From positions 1-53,131 of the forward strand of contig NZ_LNQB01000053.1 in assembly GCF_001651875.1 (NCBI RefSeq): a stretch of 53,131 nt of DNA, read 5' to 3'. The notes beneath the pieces were generated by a model. It did not search any database, was not told the origin of the DNA, and was given only the letters and a program-made list of their open reading frames with translations. Both the position numbers and the translations under genes were made by a program. Below are positions 1 to 10,523 of this stretch, one piece after another. Origin of the DNA: Sinorhizobium saheli (GTDB lineage Bacteria > Pseudomonadota > Alphaproteobacteria > Rhizobiales > Rhizobiaceae). Numbering within the stretch: position 1 is the stretch's first letter; the number at the start of each line of letters is the position of its first letter.

Positions 1-155
1 TGGCGCGCTGATCATCCCGGCCCATGCCGGAGAACGCGGCGACCAAAGCCGCCACCTACACCACTCCCTGGGACATGATCGACGCACCGGAACGATTCGA
101 CTTGAAAGTGGTTAGTCGCCACCTCCCAATCATTTTGCGAAGAAAGGAATGGCCG

Positions 156-1055
156 ATGGCCGACCAAGTCGTTACAAGCCGCGTGGCCCCGTCTCCAGAG
201 CCACTTGCCACTGCCGCGCTCCATCAGGTTTCCTGGGGAGCCATTTTCGCAGGAACGGCGGTCGCACTTGCCCTCCAGTTCCTGCTCAACCTGCTCGGGG
301 TCGGCATCGGAGCAGCGGTGATCGATCCCGCCGGCGGAGACACCCCGGAAGCGACCTCCTTCTCGATCGCCGGCGGCCTGTGGTTCGTGCTTTCGGGCAT
401 CATCGCCGCATTCGCCGGCGGCTACATCGCGAGCCGTCTTTCCGGACGCCCCAGTGCCTCGACGGGTGGTTATCACGGGCTGACGACGTGGGCGGCGACC
501 ACGCTGGTTGTCCTCTACATGTTGACCACGTCGGTCGGCACACTGGTCGGTGGTGCTTTCAGCGGCTTGAGCACGGTGGTGGGTGGAGCCGGGCGAACGG
601 TGGCGAGCGTTGCGACGACGGCCGCACCGGCTTTGGGGACGGCGACCGACCCGATGGCCGACATCGAGAAGCAGATCCGGGAAGCAAGCGGCGGCAATGA
701 TCCGGCAGCGCTCCGCGATACGGCGGTGACCGCATTTCGCGCGCTCGTCACCGGCGACGAAGCACAGGCCGAGGAAGCCCGCAACCGTGCGGCGGATGCG
801 CTCGCACGGGCTCAGAACATCCCGCCCGACGAGGCACGCATGCGGGTCGAGCGGTATGAGCAGAGCTATCGCACCGGGGTAGACGACGTCAAACGGAAAG
901 CAACGGAGGCCGCGGATGCGGCGGCGGCGGTCGTCGCCAGCGGGGCCCTCCTGGGCTTCGTCGCACTGGTGCTGGGAGCGGTCGCGGCGTGGATCGGCGG
1001 CTGGTACGGCACCAAGCATGTCGACCGGCTGACGGACACCCGTTTGTCCACCTGA
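156..1055 (+). CDS. Integral membrane protein of unknown function (rhizobial 'PhnA-like' type)
   Basis: The product is 299 aa. I see a hydrophobic segment near residues 24-50, two more between about 65 and 130, and a last one near residues 258-285. Between them lies an Ala/Glu/Arg-rich, probably helical stretch (about residues 155-255). Glycine-rich membrane segments of this kind occur in rhizobial proteins annotated as PhnA-like, but I see no catalytic motif and assign no function. The ATG at 156 is preceded by AAAGGA at about 143-148. An in-frame ATG at 24 would add 44 residues of non-hydrophobic sequence without a visible ribosome site, so the shorter form is preferred. It is monocistronic; a perfect inverted repeat follows at 1090-1110. 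Confidence 0.75.
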   Translation: MADQVVTSRVAPSPEPLATAALHQVSWGAIFAGTAVALALQFLLNLLGVGIGAAVIDPAGGDTPEATSFSIAGGLWFVLSGIIAAFAGGYIASRLSGRPSASTGGYHGLTTWAATTLVVLYMLTTSVGTLVGGAFSGLSTVVGGAGRTVASVATTAAPALGTATDPMADIEKQIREASGGNDPAALRDTAVTAFRALVTGDEAQAEEARNRAADALARAQNIPPDEARMRVERYEQSYRTGVDDVKRKATEAADAAAAVVASGALLGFVALVLGAVAAWIGGWYGTKHVDRLTDTRLST

Positions 1056-1089
1056 ACTGCCGAGCCGTCATCCCCGTCTTTTCATCTTA

Positions 1090-1110
1090 CCGCGCGTCTC
1101 AGACGCGCGG
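1090..1110. repeat. Perfect 10-bp inverted repeat downstream of the membrane protein gene
   Basis: Two 10-base arms beginning CCGCGCG surround a single central C. The arms pair perfectly, but no T-run follows on either strand, so this is not a classic terminator. The same GC-rich arm occurs in the first palindrome of the RIME-like repeats elsewhere in the window, so it may be a fragment of such an element. The rest of 1056-1260 shows nothing recognisable. Confidence 0.5.
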
Positions 1111-1260
1111 CAAAACAGGCAGTTGCTTGGCGCCAGATGGCTCTCATGCTGGCTGCGGCTCATTGACAGCATATTCGTCTGCGCCAGGGGAGCTCACCAA
1201 ACGTTTGTGCTAATTCACTGTTTTACCTGTCTTTTTTCCCAATGATTGCATCGAGTCGAC

Positions 1261-1288
1261 TTGTCATGCCACCAAAACCGCATAATAT
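1261..1288 (+). promoter_or_regulatory. Predicted sigma70-type promoter of the Lrp/AsnC gene
   Basis: TTGTCA (1261-1266) and TAATAT (1283-1288) are separated by 16 bp and lie about 40 bp upstream of the start codon at 1328. Both hexamers are close to the consensus. This is pattern matching only. Confidence 0.5.
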
Positions 1289-1327
1289 GCTGACCGATGC
1301 GGAGCAGTCCGCAATTGGAGAGCGCCG

Positions 1328-1804
1328 ATGAAACTCGACCGCATCGATGTCAAAATTCTCTATGAATTGCAGAAAAACGGCCGCATCACCAATGTCGAGC
1401 TCGCGGAACTCGTCAACCTGTCACCCAGTCCCTGCCTGATGCGGGTGAAGAAACTGCAGGCGGAAGGATATATCGCCGGCTATTCGGCGCAGATCAACAT
1501 CGCCAAGCTCGGCCAGACGCTGACGGTCTTCACCGAAGTGACGCTCAAGAACCATCGCCAGATCGATTTCGCCCGGTTTCTCGCTGCGATCGAGAAGGTC
1601 GACTCCGTCGTCGAATGCCATCTCGTGTCCGGCGGCTACGACTATCTCCTGAAATTCGTCACCGGCGGCATCGTCGAGTACCAGACGATCATGGAGCGGC
1701 TCACCGACATGGACGTCGGCATCGACAAGTATTTCAGCTACGTCGTCCTGAAATCGCCGATCGTCAAGTCGCACATGCCGCTGACGAGCCTGTTCCCGGT
1801 GTAA
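1328..1804 (+). CDS. Lrp/AsnC family transcriptional regulator
   Basis: The 158-aa product has the usual length and layout of the family. An N-terminal helix-turn-helix lies around residues 5-50 (ILYELQKNGRITNVELAELV, then LSPSPCLMRVKKLQAEGYI), followed by a C-terminal RAM effector-binding domain (about residues 65-150, including the conserved VxxCHxVSGGYDYLL stretch). Such regulators sense amino acids or related amines. The gene is convergent with the ABC transporter operon that ends at 2053 and is the only regulator found near the 2-20 kb catabolic island, so it is a plausible controller of it (inference). A 14-bp perfect palindrome, CGCGATCGATCGCG, lies just after the stop at 1815-1828. 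Confidence 0.9.
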   Translation: MKLDRIDVKILYELQKNGRITNVELAELVNLSPSPCLMRVKKLQAEGYIAGYSAQINIAKLGQTLTVFTEVTLKNHRQIDFARFLAAIEKVDSVVECHLVSGGYDYLLKFVTGGIVEYQTIMERLTDMDVGIDKYFSYVVLKSPIVKSHMPLTSLFPV

Positions 1805-1854
1805 TTCGGATTGTCGCGATCGATCGCGGTTGTCCGAGAATTTTGCCCCTCACC

Positions 1855-1921
1855 CTATCTGTTTGTTTTTGCCGCATTTGTGCGACGTCAGGTGATTCCA
1901 CCTGACTGCAAAATGCCATAG
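1855..1921 (+). repeat. Palindromic intergenic repeat, family A (copy 1)
   Basis: First copy of a roughly 65-bp element that recurs at least eight times in the window. It has a T-rich lead (TCTGTTTGTTTTTGCCGC), then an imperfect hairpin: left arm GCATTTGTGCGACGTCAGGTG-like, right arm CACCTGACTGCAAAATGC. It resembles the small palindromic repeats known from Sinorhizobium genomes; I assign no named family. Confidence 0.8.
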
Positions 1922-2035
1922 CCCTCTCCCCGCACGCGTCCGCACGCGGGAGGAGGGGACTGAGGCGGTGCGGCATCGCCGCTTCGCCCCGCTTGCGGCC
2001 GCTGCGGGGAAGGTGGCGGATGAGGGCCACTGCAG
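1922..2035. repeat. GC-rich hairpin repeat, family B (copy 1)
   Basis: Starts CCCTCTCCCCGC and ends AAGGTGGCGGATGAGGGCC, with internal GC-rich inverted segments. Related blocks are found at 12862, 22430, 32489 and 43893. This resembles the CTCTCCCC/GGGGAGAG intergenic repeats common in Rhizobiales. It lies between convergent genes, where it may help end transcription. Confidence 0.7.
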
Positions 2036-2052
2036 CGCGAGACCGCAGCCCG

Positions 2053-3713
<1,661 letters not shown>

Positions 3714-3717
<4 letters not shown>

Positions 3718-4583
3718 TCACTCCGATCACGGATCTTCTGCGGCAGGTTGTCGATGAGGAGGTTCACGCTGATCGTCAGGCTGGCAATGGCAAGCGACGG
3801 GAACATGACCGCCGGCGCGCCAAAGGGCAGGCCGCCGATATTCTCGCGCACCAGCGCCCCCCAGTCGGCATAGGGCGGCTGGACGCCGAGGCCGAGGAAG
3901 GAGAGGCCGGAGAGCAGGAGGACGATGAAGACGAAGCGGAGGCCGAGATCGGCGAGCACCGGCCCGACGATGTTGGGCAGGATCTCGGAGCGGATCAGAT
4001 ACCAAGTGCTTTCGCCGCGGATCCGGGCGACGGTGATGAAATCCATCGCATTGATGTTGACGGCAAGCGCCCGGGCGAAGCGGTAGGCCCCCGGAATGTA
4101 GATCACCGACAGCGTCAGAATCAGCACCGGAATGGACGAACCGACGGCGGCGACGACGACGAGGCCGAAGAGCTTGCTCGGGATCGAGTTGAGCGCGTCG
4201 AGGAAGCGGCTCACTACCGTGTCGAGCCAGCCGCCGGCGACCGCCGCGATCATGCCGAGCACCACGCCGGAGAAGCAGGCGATCGTCACCGCGGCAAGCG
4301 AGATGCCGACCGTGTAGCGGGCGCCCATCAGGATCCGCGAGAGCATGTCGCGACCGAGATAGTCGGAGCCGAGCCAGAAGTCGCGGCTCATCGGGCCGAA
4401 ATAGTCGAGGTCGACGATCTCGCCGACCGGATAGGGGATGATGAGCGGCGCGAAGACCGCGACGAGCGCCCAGGCGATGATGATCGTAAAGCCGATGACG
4501 CCGACGAGGTTGAAGCGATAGCCAAGGCGGCTTCCGGACGTCCGGATGGAGGTGGTCGATGTGCTCGAAGGGGTCATGGTCAT
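3714..4583 (-). CDS. Oligopeptide-type ABC transporter permease (DppC/OppC family)
   Basis: The 289-aa inner-membrane permease has a cytoplasmic N-terminus, a first membrane helix near residues 26-50 (GVIGFTIIIAWALVAVFAPLI), the DppC-type periplasmic segment containing SRDFWLGSDYLGRDMLSRI, and a C-terminal BPD_transp_1 core. The EAA-like coupling loop is visible around IRGESTWYLIRSEILPNIVGPVL. It pairs with the DppB-type permease upstream. It overlaps the neighbouring genes by 4 bases at both ends, so the three transporter genes are tightly coupled. Confidence 0.92.
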
Positions 4584-5530
4584 CGAAGCCTCGGATTGGA
4601 AAGAATGGCGATGAGGTCGGCCGTGGTGGTCAGGAGCAGGTAGCCGAGACAGAAGATCATCGCGCAGCTCTGGATCAGCGGCAGGTCGCGGGTGGAAACC
4701 GCGTCGACCATCAGCTTGGCAACGCCCGGATAGTTGAAGATCGTCTCGACGATGATGACGCCGCCGAGCAGGTAGGAAAGCGAAAGCGCAACCGCATTGA
4801 CGATCGGGCCCAGCGCGTTCGGCAGCGCGTGGCGAAACACCATGCGCGGCCGCGAGGCGCCCTTGAGCAACGCCATCTCCACATAGGGCGTGTTGAGCGT
4901 TTCGATCACGGCCGCCCGGGTCATCCGGATCATCTGCGCCGAGACACCGAAAGTCAGGGTGATCACCGGCATGGCATAGATGCGCAGGAGATCGGAGAGA
5001 GACGTGACTTCATTGGCAAAGGAGAGCGCCGGCAGCCACTTCAGATAGACGGCGAAGACGAGCACCGCCGAAGTCGCGATCATGAATTCCGGAACCGAGA
5101 TGACGCCGATCGTCAGCACGGTGACGATCCGGTCGTAGAGCGAGCCGCGCAGCATCGCCGCTGTGATCCCGAGGGTCAGCGCGATCGGCACGGAGAAGAG
5201 CGCGGTGACGCCCGCGAGCTTCAGCGTGTTGACGAAGCGGCCGGCGATCAGATCGGCGACCGGCATCTCGTTGGCATAGGAGGTGCCGAGGTCGCCCTGC
5301 ACGAGACCGACGATCCAGCGCAGGAAACGGAAGATCGCCGGCTCGTCGAGATGCATGGCCTTGCGCAGGCCTTCGACGGCCTCCGGCGTGGCGGCCTGGC
5401 CGAGCAGGATCGATGCGGTGTCCCCCGGCAGGAGCGTCGTCGCGAAGAACACGGCGAAGGAGACGATCACCAGGGTGATCACGGCGATGAGCAATCTGCT
5501 CAGCACAAGGGATAGGACCCGGTTGTTCAC
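4580..5530 (-). CDS. Oligopeptide-type ABC transporter permease (DppB/OppB family)
   Basis: The 316-aa permease has an N-terminal membrane helix (LSRLLIAVITLVIVSFAVFF), the family's periplasmic LLPGDTA segment, and a BPD_transp_1 domain with LKGASRPRMVFRHALPNALGP as coupling loop. I chose the GTG at 5530: GGAAAGGGAG lies just upstream, and the protein then begins VNNRVLSLVLSRLL like its family. The open frame extends further upstream but would run into the binding-protein gene and adds non-homologous Pro/Ser-rich residues. A strong hairpin (5576-5605) separates it from the binding-protein gene. Confidence 0.9.
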   Translation of the reverse strand: MNNRVLSLVLSRLLIAVITLVIVSFAVFFATTLLPGDTASILLGQAATPEAVEGLRKAMHLDEPAIFRFLRWIVGLVQGDLGTSYANEMPVADLIAGRFVNTLKLAGVTALFSVPIALTLGITAAMLRGSLYDRIVTVLTIGVISVPEFMIATSAVLVFAVYLKWLPALSFANEVTSLSDLLRIYAMPVITLTFGVSAQMIRMTRAAVIETLNTPYVEMALLKGASRPRMVFRHALPNALGPIVNAVALSLSYLLGGVIIVETIFNYPGVAKLMVDAVSTRDLPLIQSCAMIFCLGYLLLTTTADLIAILSNPRLR

Positions 5531-5575
5531 GCGCGCTCCCTTTCCGTTCAAGATTGATTTCAAAACCATGAGCCT

Positions 5576-5605
5576 GGGGGCTGCAGCGGCGCGGCTGCAG
5601 CCCCC
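5576..5605 (-). promoter_or_regulatory. Intercistronic stem-loop between binding-protein and permease genes
   Basis: A perfect 12-bp stem (GGGGGCTGCAGC and its complement) encloses a 6-base loop. It lies 16 bases after the binding-protein stop codon and about 45 bases before the permease start. There is no U-run after it, so it is not an intrinsic terminator. In other ABC operons such hairpins protect the upstream mRNA and raise binding-protein output over permease output; that role is inferred here. Confidence 0.65.
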
Positions 5606-5621
5606 TAAACGCCCTGCTCGA

Positions 5622-7232
5622 TCAGGCTTCGAGCCAGACATATTCCGCGAAGGCATATCCCATCTGGCCGCCGAGCGGGTTGGGCTCAAGACCCTTGAGC
5701 TTGGCGGTGGTCGCGTCGACGTTGGAGATATAGGCGGGGATGATGGTGCCGGCTTCATTGGCGACCATCGCCTGCATGTCGTTGTAGATCGCCCTGCGCT
5801 TCTCCTGGTCGAGCGAGCCGCGCGCCTCGATCAGCATCTTGTCGAATTTCTCCGACTTGTATTGGCTCTCGTTCCACGGCGCTTCCGACGTATAGAGCAG
5901 CGAGAACAGGATGTCCGGGGTCGGGCGCGGATTGATGTTGCCGAAATGAACCGGCGCCTTGAGCCAGTAATTGTCCCAGTAACCGTCCGAGGGCACGCGC
6001 TGCACGTCAAGCCCCAGGCCGATCTCGGCGGCCGAGGCCTGGATGATCATCGCCATGTCGATCGAGGCGGTTGCCGCCTCGGAAGCGATGACCTGAATGG
6101 ATTGCCCGAGGACGCCGGCCTTCTCGAAATGGAACTTCGCCTTGTCGGGATCGAAGGCGCGGGGTTTCAAATCGGCATTATGGTAGAAGTTGGCCGGCGA
6201 AACCGGCTGGTCGTTGCCGACTTCTCCGAGCCCGCGCAGCGCCGACTTGACGATCTGCTCGCGGTTGACGAGGTATTTCATGCCCTCGACGAAGTCGCGC
6301 TTGCTGCCGGGCTCCTGGTCCATGCGGATGTTGAGATTGGTGTAGCTGCCGGAGGTGGACTTCGAGAGCACGAAGCCGTCGCCCTGGGCCTCGACGAGGC
6401 GCATCGAGCGCGGGTTGATCGTAGCGGCGAGGTGGATGTCGCCGGACAGGAGCGCATTGACGCGCGAGCTGTCGTCGCTGATTGCGAAGTACTCGAAGGA
6501 ATCGACGTTCGGCCCGGACTTCCAGTAGTTCTTGTTCTTGATGCCGACGGAGCGCACGCCGGGCTCGAAGACTTCTCTCACGAAGGCGCCGGTGCCGTTC
6601 CCCTTGGAGAAGTCGATCGTGCCGTCGGCGACGATCATGAAGTGGTGCATCGACAGGATGGTCGGCAGGTCGGCATTCGGATTGGCGAGCGTGATCTCGA
6701 CCGTCTCCTTGTCGACCGCCTTGAAGCCGGTCATCTGGGCGGCGATCTTCGCGACCTTCGAGCCGACGGACGGGTCGAGATGGCGCTTCAGCGAGAAGAT
6801 CACGTCCTCGGCGGTGAGCGACTTGCCGTCGTGGAAGGTGACCCCCTTCCTCAGCTTGATGGTCCAGGTCTTTGCGTCCTTGGATTCGATCGCCTCCGCC
6901 AGTTCCATCTGCGGCGTGCCGCTTTTGTCGAGGAAGGTGAGGCGGTTGTAGAAGGAGCAGCAGCGTACATAGTCGGTCGAGAGCGAGGCTTTCGCCGGAT
7001 CGAGCGTATCGGCGGTCGAGGACGACCAGCCGGCCGCCTTCAGCGCGCCGCCGGCGACCGGCGTGGCGGCAACGGCATTGCCGGCCCGGCCGAGCACGAG
7101 GCTGCCTGCGGACATCGCTACTCCGCCGGCCAGCAGCATCTGCAGGAGCTCGCGGCGGGTGGCACCGCGGCGAATGGCGGCTTCGACGATTGCGTCGTCT
7201 TTTCTGGTCCAGTTGGTGATCTTGTCGTTCAT
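5622..7232 (-). CDS. Periplasmic substrate-binding protein of oligopeptide-type ABC transporter (SBP family 5)
   Basis: The 536-aa protein belongs to the SBP_bac_5 family (DppA/OppA type). It contains the family's WTIKLRKGVTFHDGKSLTAEDV stretch. The N-terminus carries a Tat-like signal: RRELLQ followed by a hydrophobic Ala/Gly-rich segment ending near GRAGNAVAA, which suggests folded export to the periplasm. I prefer the ATG at 7232 over the ATG at 7244, because GGGGAA lies at the right distance from the former. It is the first transporter gene of the operon. The substrate is unknown; the adjacent aminotransferase and oxidases point to a nitrogen compound. Confidence 0.92.
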   Translation of the reverse strand: MNDKITNWTRKDDAIVEAAIRRGATRRELLQMLLAGGVAMSAGSLVLGRAGNAVAATPVAGGALKAAGWSSSTADTLDPAKASLSTDYVRCCSFYNRLTFLDKSGTPQMELAEAIESKDAKTWTIKLRKGVTFHDGKSLTAEDVIFSLKRHLDPSVGSKVAKIAAQMTGFKAVDKETVEITLANPNADLPTILSMHHFMIVADGTIDFSKGNGTGAFVREVFEPGVRSVGIKNKNYWKSGPNVDSFEYFAISDDSSRVNALLSGDIHLAATINPRSMRLVEAQGDGFVLSKSTSGSYTNLNIRMDQEPGSKRDFVEGMKYLVNREQIVKSALRGLGEVGNDQPVSPANFYHNADLKPRAFDPDKAKFHFEKAGVLGQSIQVIASEAATASIDMAMIIQASAAEIGLGLDVQRVPSDGYWDNYWLKAPVHFGNINPRPTPDILFSLLYTSEAPWNESQYKSEKFDKMLIEARGSLDQEKRRAIYNDMQAMVANEAGTIIPAYISNVDATTAKLKGLEPNPLGGQMGYAFAEYVWLEA

Positions 7233-7318
7233 GGCGTTCCCCATAGGTTGGTGGTTGCTCGGATCGCGCCCCGTCTTTTTTCGTGCGCGGGGTTCAATTG
7301 GAATGATCCGCCTCCCGT

Positions 7319-8035
7319 TCAGGCGGCGTTGGCTTTCTCCACGGCATCAGCAAGCGCCGCCATGGAGGTGAAGTGGAAGTCCGGTTTGGTGAATTCAGCC
7401 GGTTCGATCGTGCCGCCGTAGCCCTTCTGCGCGTGGCGCCGCTCGATCCAGCAATTGGTAAGCCCGAGCTTTCGCGAGATGCCGATATCGTGGTACTGGC
7501 TCTGGGCGACGTGGAGGATGTCCCCCTTGGCGCCACCCTCCGCCGCGATGAAGGCGAAGACCTTCTCGAAGAAGGCGGGATCGGGCTTCTCCGTGCCGGT
7601 GTCGTCGGCGGTGAAGGCGGCGTAAAAGGGATTGCCGAGCGCGCGAGAGAAATGGTCGAAGGCCCAGCGCCTGGCGTTCGTCATGGCGATGAGCTTATAG
7701 CGCCCGGCGAGCCGCGCCATCGCCTCGGCGCTGTCGGCAAAGCCTTTCCAGTTCCTGGCGGAATCGCGCAGCCGCTCGCCGTATGGCCGTTCGGCAGGCA
7801 GGCCGAGTTTCGGCGCGATGGCCAGATAGACGCGCGCGAGGTCGTCCGGAAAGAGATCGGCATCGGGCGAATAGCGTGCCGCGCGGTAAAGGGTGAGCGC
7901 TTCCTCTCCGTCGACCGCGACGCCCGCCTCCCTGGCGATGCCCGCGAGGCAATCCTTGAGGCCGGCCTCGAAATCGATCAGGGTGCCGACGACATCGAAG
8001 GTCAGATATTTGAAGTCCGCGAAAGTCTTTGCCAA
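7319..8035 (-). CDS. HAD superfamily hydrolase, type II haloacid dehalogenase-like
   Basis: The HAD motifs are present: motif I LTFDVVGTLIDF with the nucleophile Asp, motif II MTNAR, the conserved Lys in TEKPDPAFF, and a late acidic motif near QSQYHDIGIS. Length (238 aa) fits type-II haloacid dehalogenases, but many members are phosphatases or of unknown activity. I chose TTG at 8035, which follows AGGA by 7 bases. An ATG at 8062 would add nine residues whose DNA is mainly the ribosome-site region, and it has no Shine-Dalgarno of its own. It lies upstream of the transporter genes on the same strand. A second HAD of this type is encoded at 10844, so the pathway may use two. Confidence 0.8.
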   Translation of the reverse strand: MAKTFADFKYLTFDVVGTLIDFEAGLKDCLAGIAREAGVAVDGEEALTLYRAARYSPDADLFPDDLARVYLAIAPKLGLPAERPYGERLRDSARNWKGFADSAEAMARLAGRYKLIAMTNARRWAFDHFSRALGNPFYAAFTADDTGTEKPDPAFFEKVFAFIAAEGGAKGDILHVAQSQYHDIGISRKLGLTNCWIERRHAQKGYGGTIEPAEFTKPDFHFTSMAALADAVEKANAA

Positions 8036-8297
8036 GTCTCCGTCCTCGGTTGAGCGCAACATAAATCGTCACGCGGCTGCCTACAGAAGAAAATGCTGTC
8101 CTTCTTCGGCCAGCAGCGCATTCCATTCATCCGCAGAAGACCTGCTTCGCGGGCTTTTCCACGCCTCAGCCATTCGAGTTTCGCAGCAACGGCTCGCCGG
8201 AGTCTCTGAATGGGAGAAGGTTGGCGGCACAAAATTGCGAATATCGGCGCAAACCGGTAGATCGCCGTTCCGGCCGAGAAGCAGAGGCGGCCGCCCG

Positions 8298-9671
8298 TCA
8301 GGCGAGTGCCGCGCGGACGTCGGGGTCCTCGAGCGTCTGGTCGAGCGTCATCCGCGTGCGCTCGATGATCGCGTCGATTTCCGCTTCGGTGCAGCAGAGC
8401 GGCGGCGCATAGCCGAGCGTGCCGTTGGCGAAGGCGCGGATGACGAGGCCGTTTTCCCAGGCGCGGTCGAAGATCCGGCGTGCCGGTTCGGCTGCAGCGG
8501 GCAAGGGGGTCTTCTTTTCCTTGTCGACGACGAGTTCGACGGCAGCGAGCATGCCCCGGCCGCGCACGTCGCCGACGAGGGGATGATCCCTGAGGCTTTC
8601 CAGGCCGGCCATAAGACGCGCGCCCGCCTTCCGGCCATTGTCCAGCAAGCCGTTCTCGTAGAGCTTCAGTACTTCGAGACCGACGGCGGCGCTGACCGGA
8701 TGGGCCGAATAGGTGTAGCCGTGGCCGACCGCCGCAGCACCGGCGCTGTCGGCGATCGTCTGGTAGATATGGTCGCCCATGAAAACCGCGCCCATCGGCA
8801 CATAGCCGGAGGTCAGGCCCTTCGCCACGGTCATGAAGTCCGGCACGATCTCATCCTCGTGGCAGGCAAAGAGCGGACCGGTGCGGCCGAAGCCGGTGAT
8901 CACCTCGTCGGCCACGAAGAGGATGCCGAGCTCCCGACAGAGCTGGCGCATTGCCTTCATCCAGCCCCTGGGCGGCACCAGCACGCCGCCGGAACCCTGG
9001 ATCGGTTCGGCATAGAATGCCGCGACCCGCTCAGGCCCGATCTCCTCGACCTTCTGCCTCAGGGCGGCGAGCGAGGCGTCGATGATCGCCTGCGGAGCGT
9101 TGCCGACCGGGTTTCGATAGGCATAATGCGACCGAATCTTGTGCTGCCAGTCGAAGGGGATGCCGAAGCCGGCATGGAAGGCCGGCAGTGCCGTCAGGCC
9201 TGCGCCGACGGTGGATGAGCCGTGATAGCCCTGTTCGACGGATATGAACTGGTCGCGCTGCGGCTCGCCGCGGCCGATCCAATAGTAGCGAATGAAGCGG
9301 ATCGTGCTGTCGACGGCGTCGGAGCCGCCGAGCGTGAAATAGACGTGGTTGAGGTCGCCCGGCGCCCGATCCGCGAGTTCCGCCGCAAGCCGGATCGCCG
9401 GTTCCGAACCGAGGCCGAAATAGCCGGTGGCGTAAGGAAGTTCGCGCATCTGCCGGGTGGCGGCTTCGACGATGCTCTCGTGCCCGTAGCCGGCATTGAC
9501 GCACCAGAGCCCGGCGAAGCCGTCGATCAACTGCCTGCCGGAAGCGTCGGTTACCGTTGCGCCCCTGGCCGAGGCGAGCACACGCACGCCGAGCTTCTCA
9601 TGGCCGCGATAGGAAGCGACCGGATGGATGAGGTGGGCGCGATCGAGTTCTATGAGGGAATTGCTGTACAT
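8298..9671 (-). CDS. Class III pyridoxal-phosphate aminotransferase (omega-amino acid/polyamine type)
   Basis: The 457-aa protein aligns along its length with SpuC-type and omega-amino acid:pyruvate aminotransferases. It shows LIDGFAGLWCVNAGYGHESI near the N-terminus, ELPYATGYFGLGSEPA, GYHGSSTVGAGL, the PLP-binding acidic motif FVADEVITGFGRTG, and the lysine in TVAKGLTSGYVPMGAV that would form the Schiff base. It would move an amino group from an amine or omega-amino acid to pyruvate or a similar acceptor, giving an aldehyde for the two dehydrogenases at 13070 and 15681. About 260 bases without a gene separate it from the HAD gene downstream; only 15 bases separate it from the acetyltransferase. 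Confidence 0.9.
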   Translation of the reverse strand: MYSNSLIELDRAHLIHPVASYRGHEKLGVRVLASARGATVTDASGRQLIDGFAGLWCVNAGYGHESIVEAATRQMRELPYATGYFGLGSEPAIRLAAELADRAPGDLNHVYFTLGGSDAVDSTIRFIRYYWIGRGEPQRDQFISVEQGYHGSSTVGAGLTALPAFHAGFGIPFDWQHKIRSHYAYRNPVGNAPQAIIDASLAALRQKVEEIGPERVAAFYAEPIQGSGGVLVPPRGWMKAMRQLCRELGILFVADEVITGFGRTGPLFACHEDEIVPDFMTVAKGLTSGYVPMGAVFMGDHIYQTIADSAGAAAVGHGYTYSAHPVSAAVGLEVLKLYENGLLDNGRKAGARLMAGLESLRDHPLVGDVRGRGMLAAVELVVDKEKKTPLPAAAEPARRIFDRAWENGLVIRAFANGTLGYAPPLCCTEAEIDAIIERTRMTLDQTLEDPDVRAALA

Positions 9672-9686
9672 GAGGATGTCTCCGGA

Positions 9687-10523
9687 TCAGCCGAGTGCCT
9701 GGTTGGTGAGGGCGAAAGTCATGGCGACGGGATCGGCCGGTGGCGCGGTCGGAGGGTTCATCATGGCGACGCCGCCGTCGACATGGGCAAGACCCTGCGC
9801 AGAGAGCCACGGTGCGAGGCCGGAACTGGCGATCGTGTCGACGCGCAGGAACCGGCCGGGGCGACGGGCGATGAAATGGGCGACGAGCGCCTTGGCATCG
9901 CCGAGGTCAGCGGCAACCACCGGCCCGATGACCTCGCCACGGCCGAAGTGGCGCAGCGCTGAGAAGCCCACCACGCGGCCGTCATGGCGGACGACGGCGA
10001 ATTCGCCGACCTCGGCAAGGTAGGCGATCAGCGCCTGCCGGTCGGCGCCGAAGGCGAGCCGATCGAGTTCGGCGATCGCTTCGATATCGGCCGTAGTCGC
10101 AGCCTCCGTTTCAGCCGATGCGGCGATGTCTCCGACGACACCCTGGTGCTGCAGGATGCGATCGGTCTCCTGGAAACCGAACTTTTCATAGAGCGGCAGG
10201 CCTTCGGTGGTCGCCACGAGCCTGAGCGACCGGTCGCCGGCGAGCCGCAATGCGGCGTCCATCAGCTTGCGGCCAAGGCCACGGCCGCGCATCGCCTCGT
10301 CGACGATCACCATGTTGATCGTCGCGCAATCGTTCCCGTAGGCGGTCACCAGCGTCGTTCCGACGACCCTGCCGGCCTCGAGGGCGACGACGCCCTGGCT
10401 CAGCGCCAGCGCCATCCGCCAGTCTTCCAGACGATGGGGCCAGCCGGCCTGCCGGGAGAGTTTGACGGATGCCTCCAGGTGTTCGGGGCCGAAGGCCGCA
10501 AGATCGATCTGACTTGTCTGCAT
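9687..10523 (-). CDS. GNAT family N-acetyltransferase with C-terminal YitH-like domain
   Basis: The 278-aa protein has an N-terminal GNAT domain (about residues 5-135) with the acetyl-CoA loop RGRGLGRKLMDAA, followed by a second region (about 145-265) resembling the GNAT-like YitH/HolE C-terminal domain. It probably acetylates a small amine. ArgE at the far end of the island could remove an acyl group again, but a link is speculation. The ATG at 10523 (MQTSQ) is preceded by AAGGA with 7-base spacing. The ATG at 10538 lacks a site, because AAGGAA lies downstream of it. It is the first gene of the minus-strand operon. Confidence 0.82.
   Translation of the reverse strand: MQTSQIDLAAFGPEHLEASVKLSRQAGWPHRLEDWRMALALSQGVVALEAGRVVGTTLVTAYGNDCATINMVIVDEAMRGRGLGRKLMDAALRLAGDRSLRLVATTEGLPLYEKFGFQETDRILQHQGVVGDIAASAETEAATTADIEAIAELDRLAFGADRQALIAYLAEVGEFAVVRHDGRVVGFSALRHFGRGEVIGPVVAADLGDAKALVAHFIARRPGRFLRVDTIASSGLAPWLSAQGLAHVDGGVAMMNPPTAPPADPVAMTFALTNQALG

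Noticed and set aside
1..155. An upstream coding start (ATG at 24) or a partial gene at the left edge
   Set aside because: The extension lacks a ribosome site and resembles nothing; no frame enters from the left edge with recognisable sequence.
1922..2035. CRISPR array made of family B repeats
   Set aside because: No regular repeat-spacer spacing; units are inverted hairpins of unequal length, and no cas genes are present.
5531..5758. A 76-residue N-terminal extension of the DppB-type permease
   Set aside because: It overlaps the binding-protein gene and the hairpin, is Pro/Ser-rich and lacks homology; the GTG at 5530 has a good ribosome site.
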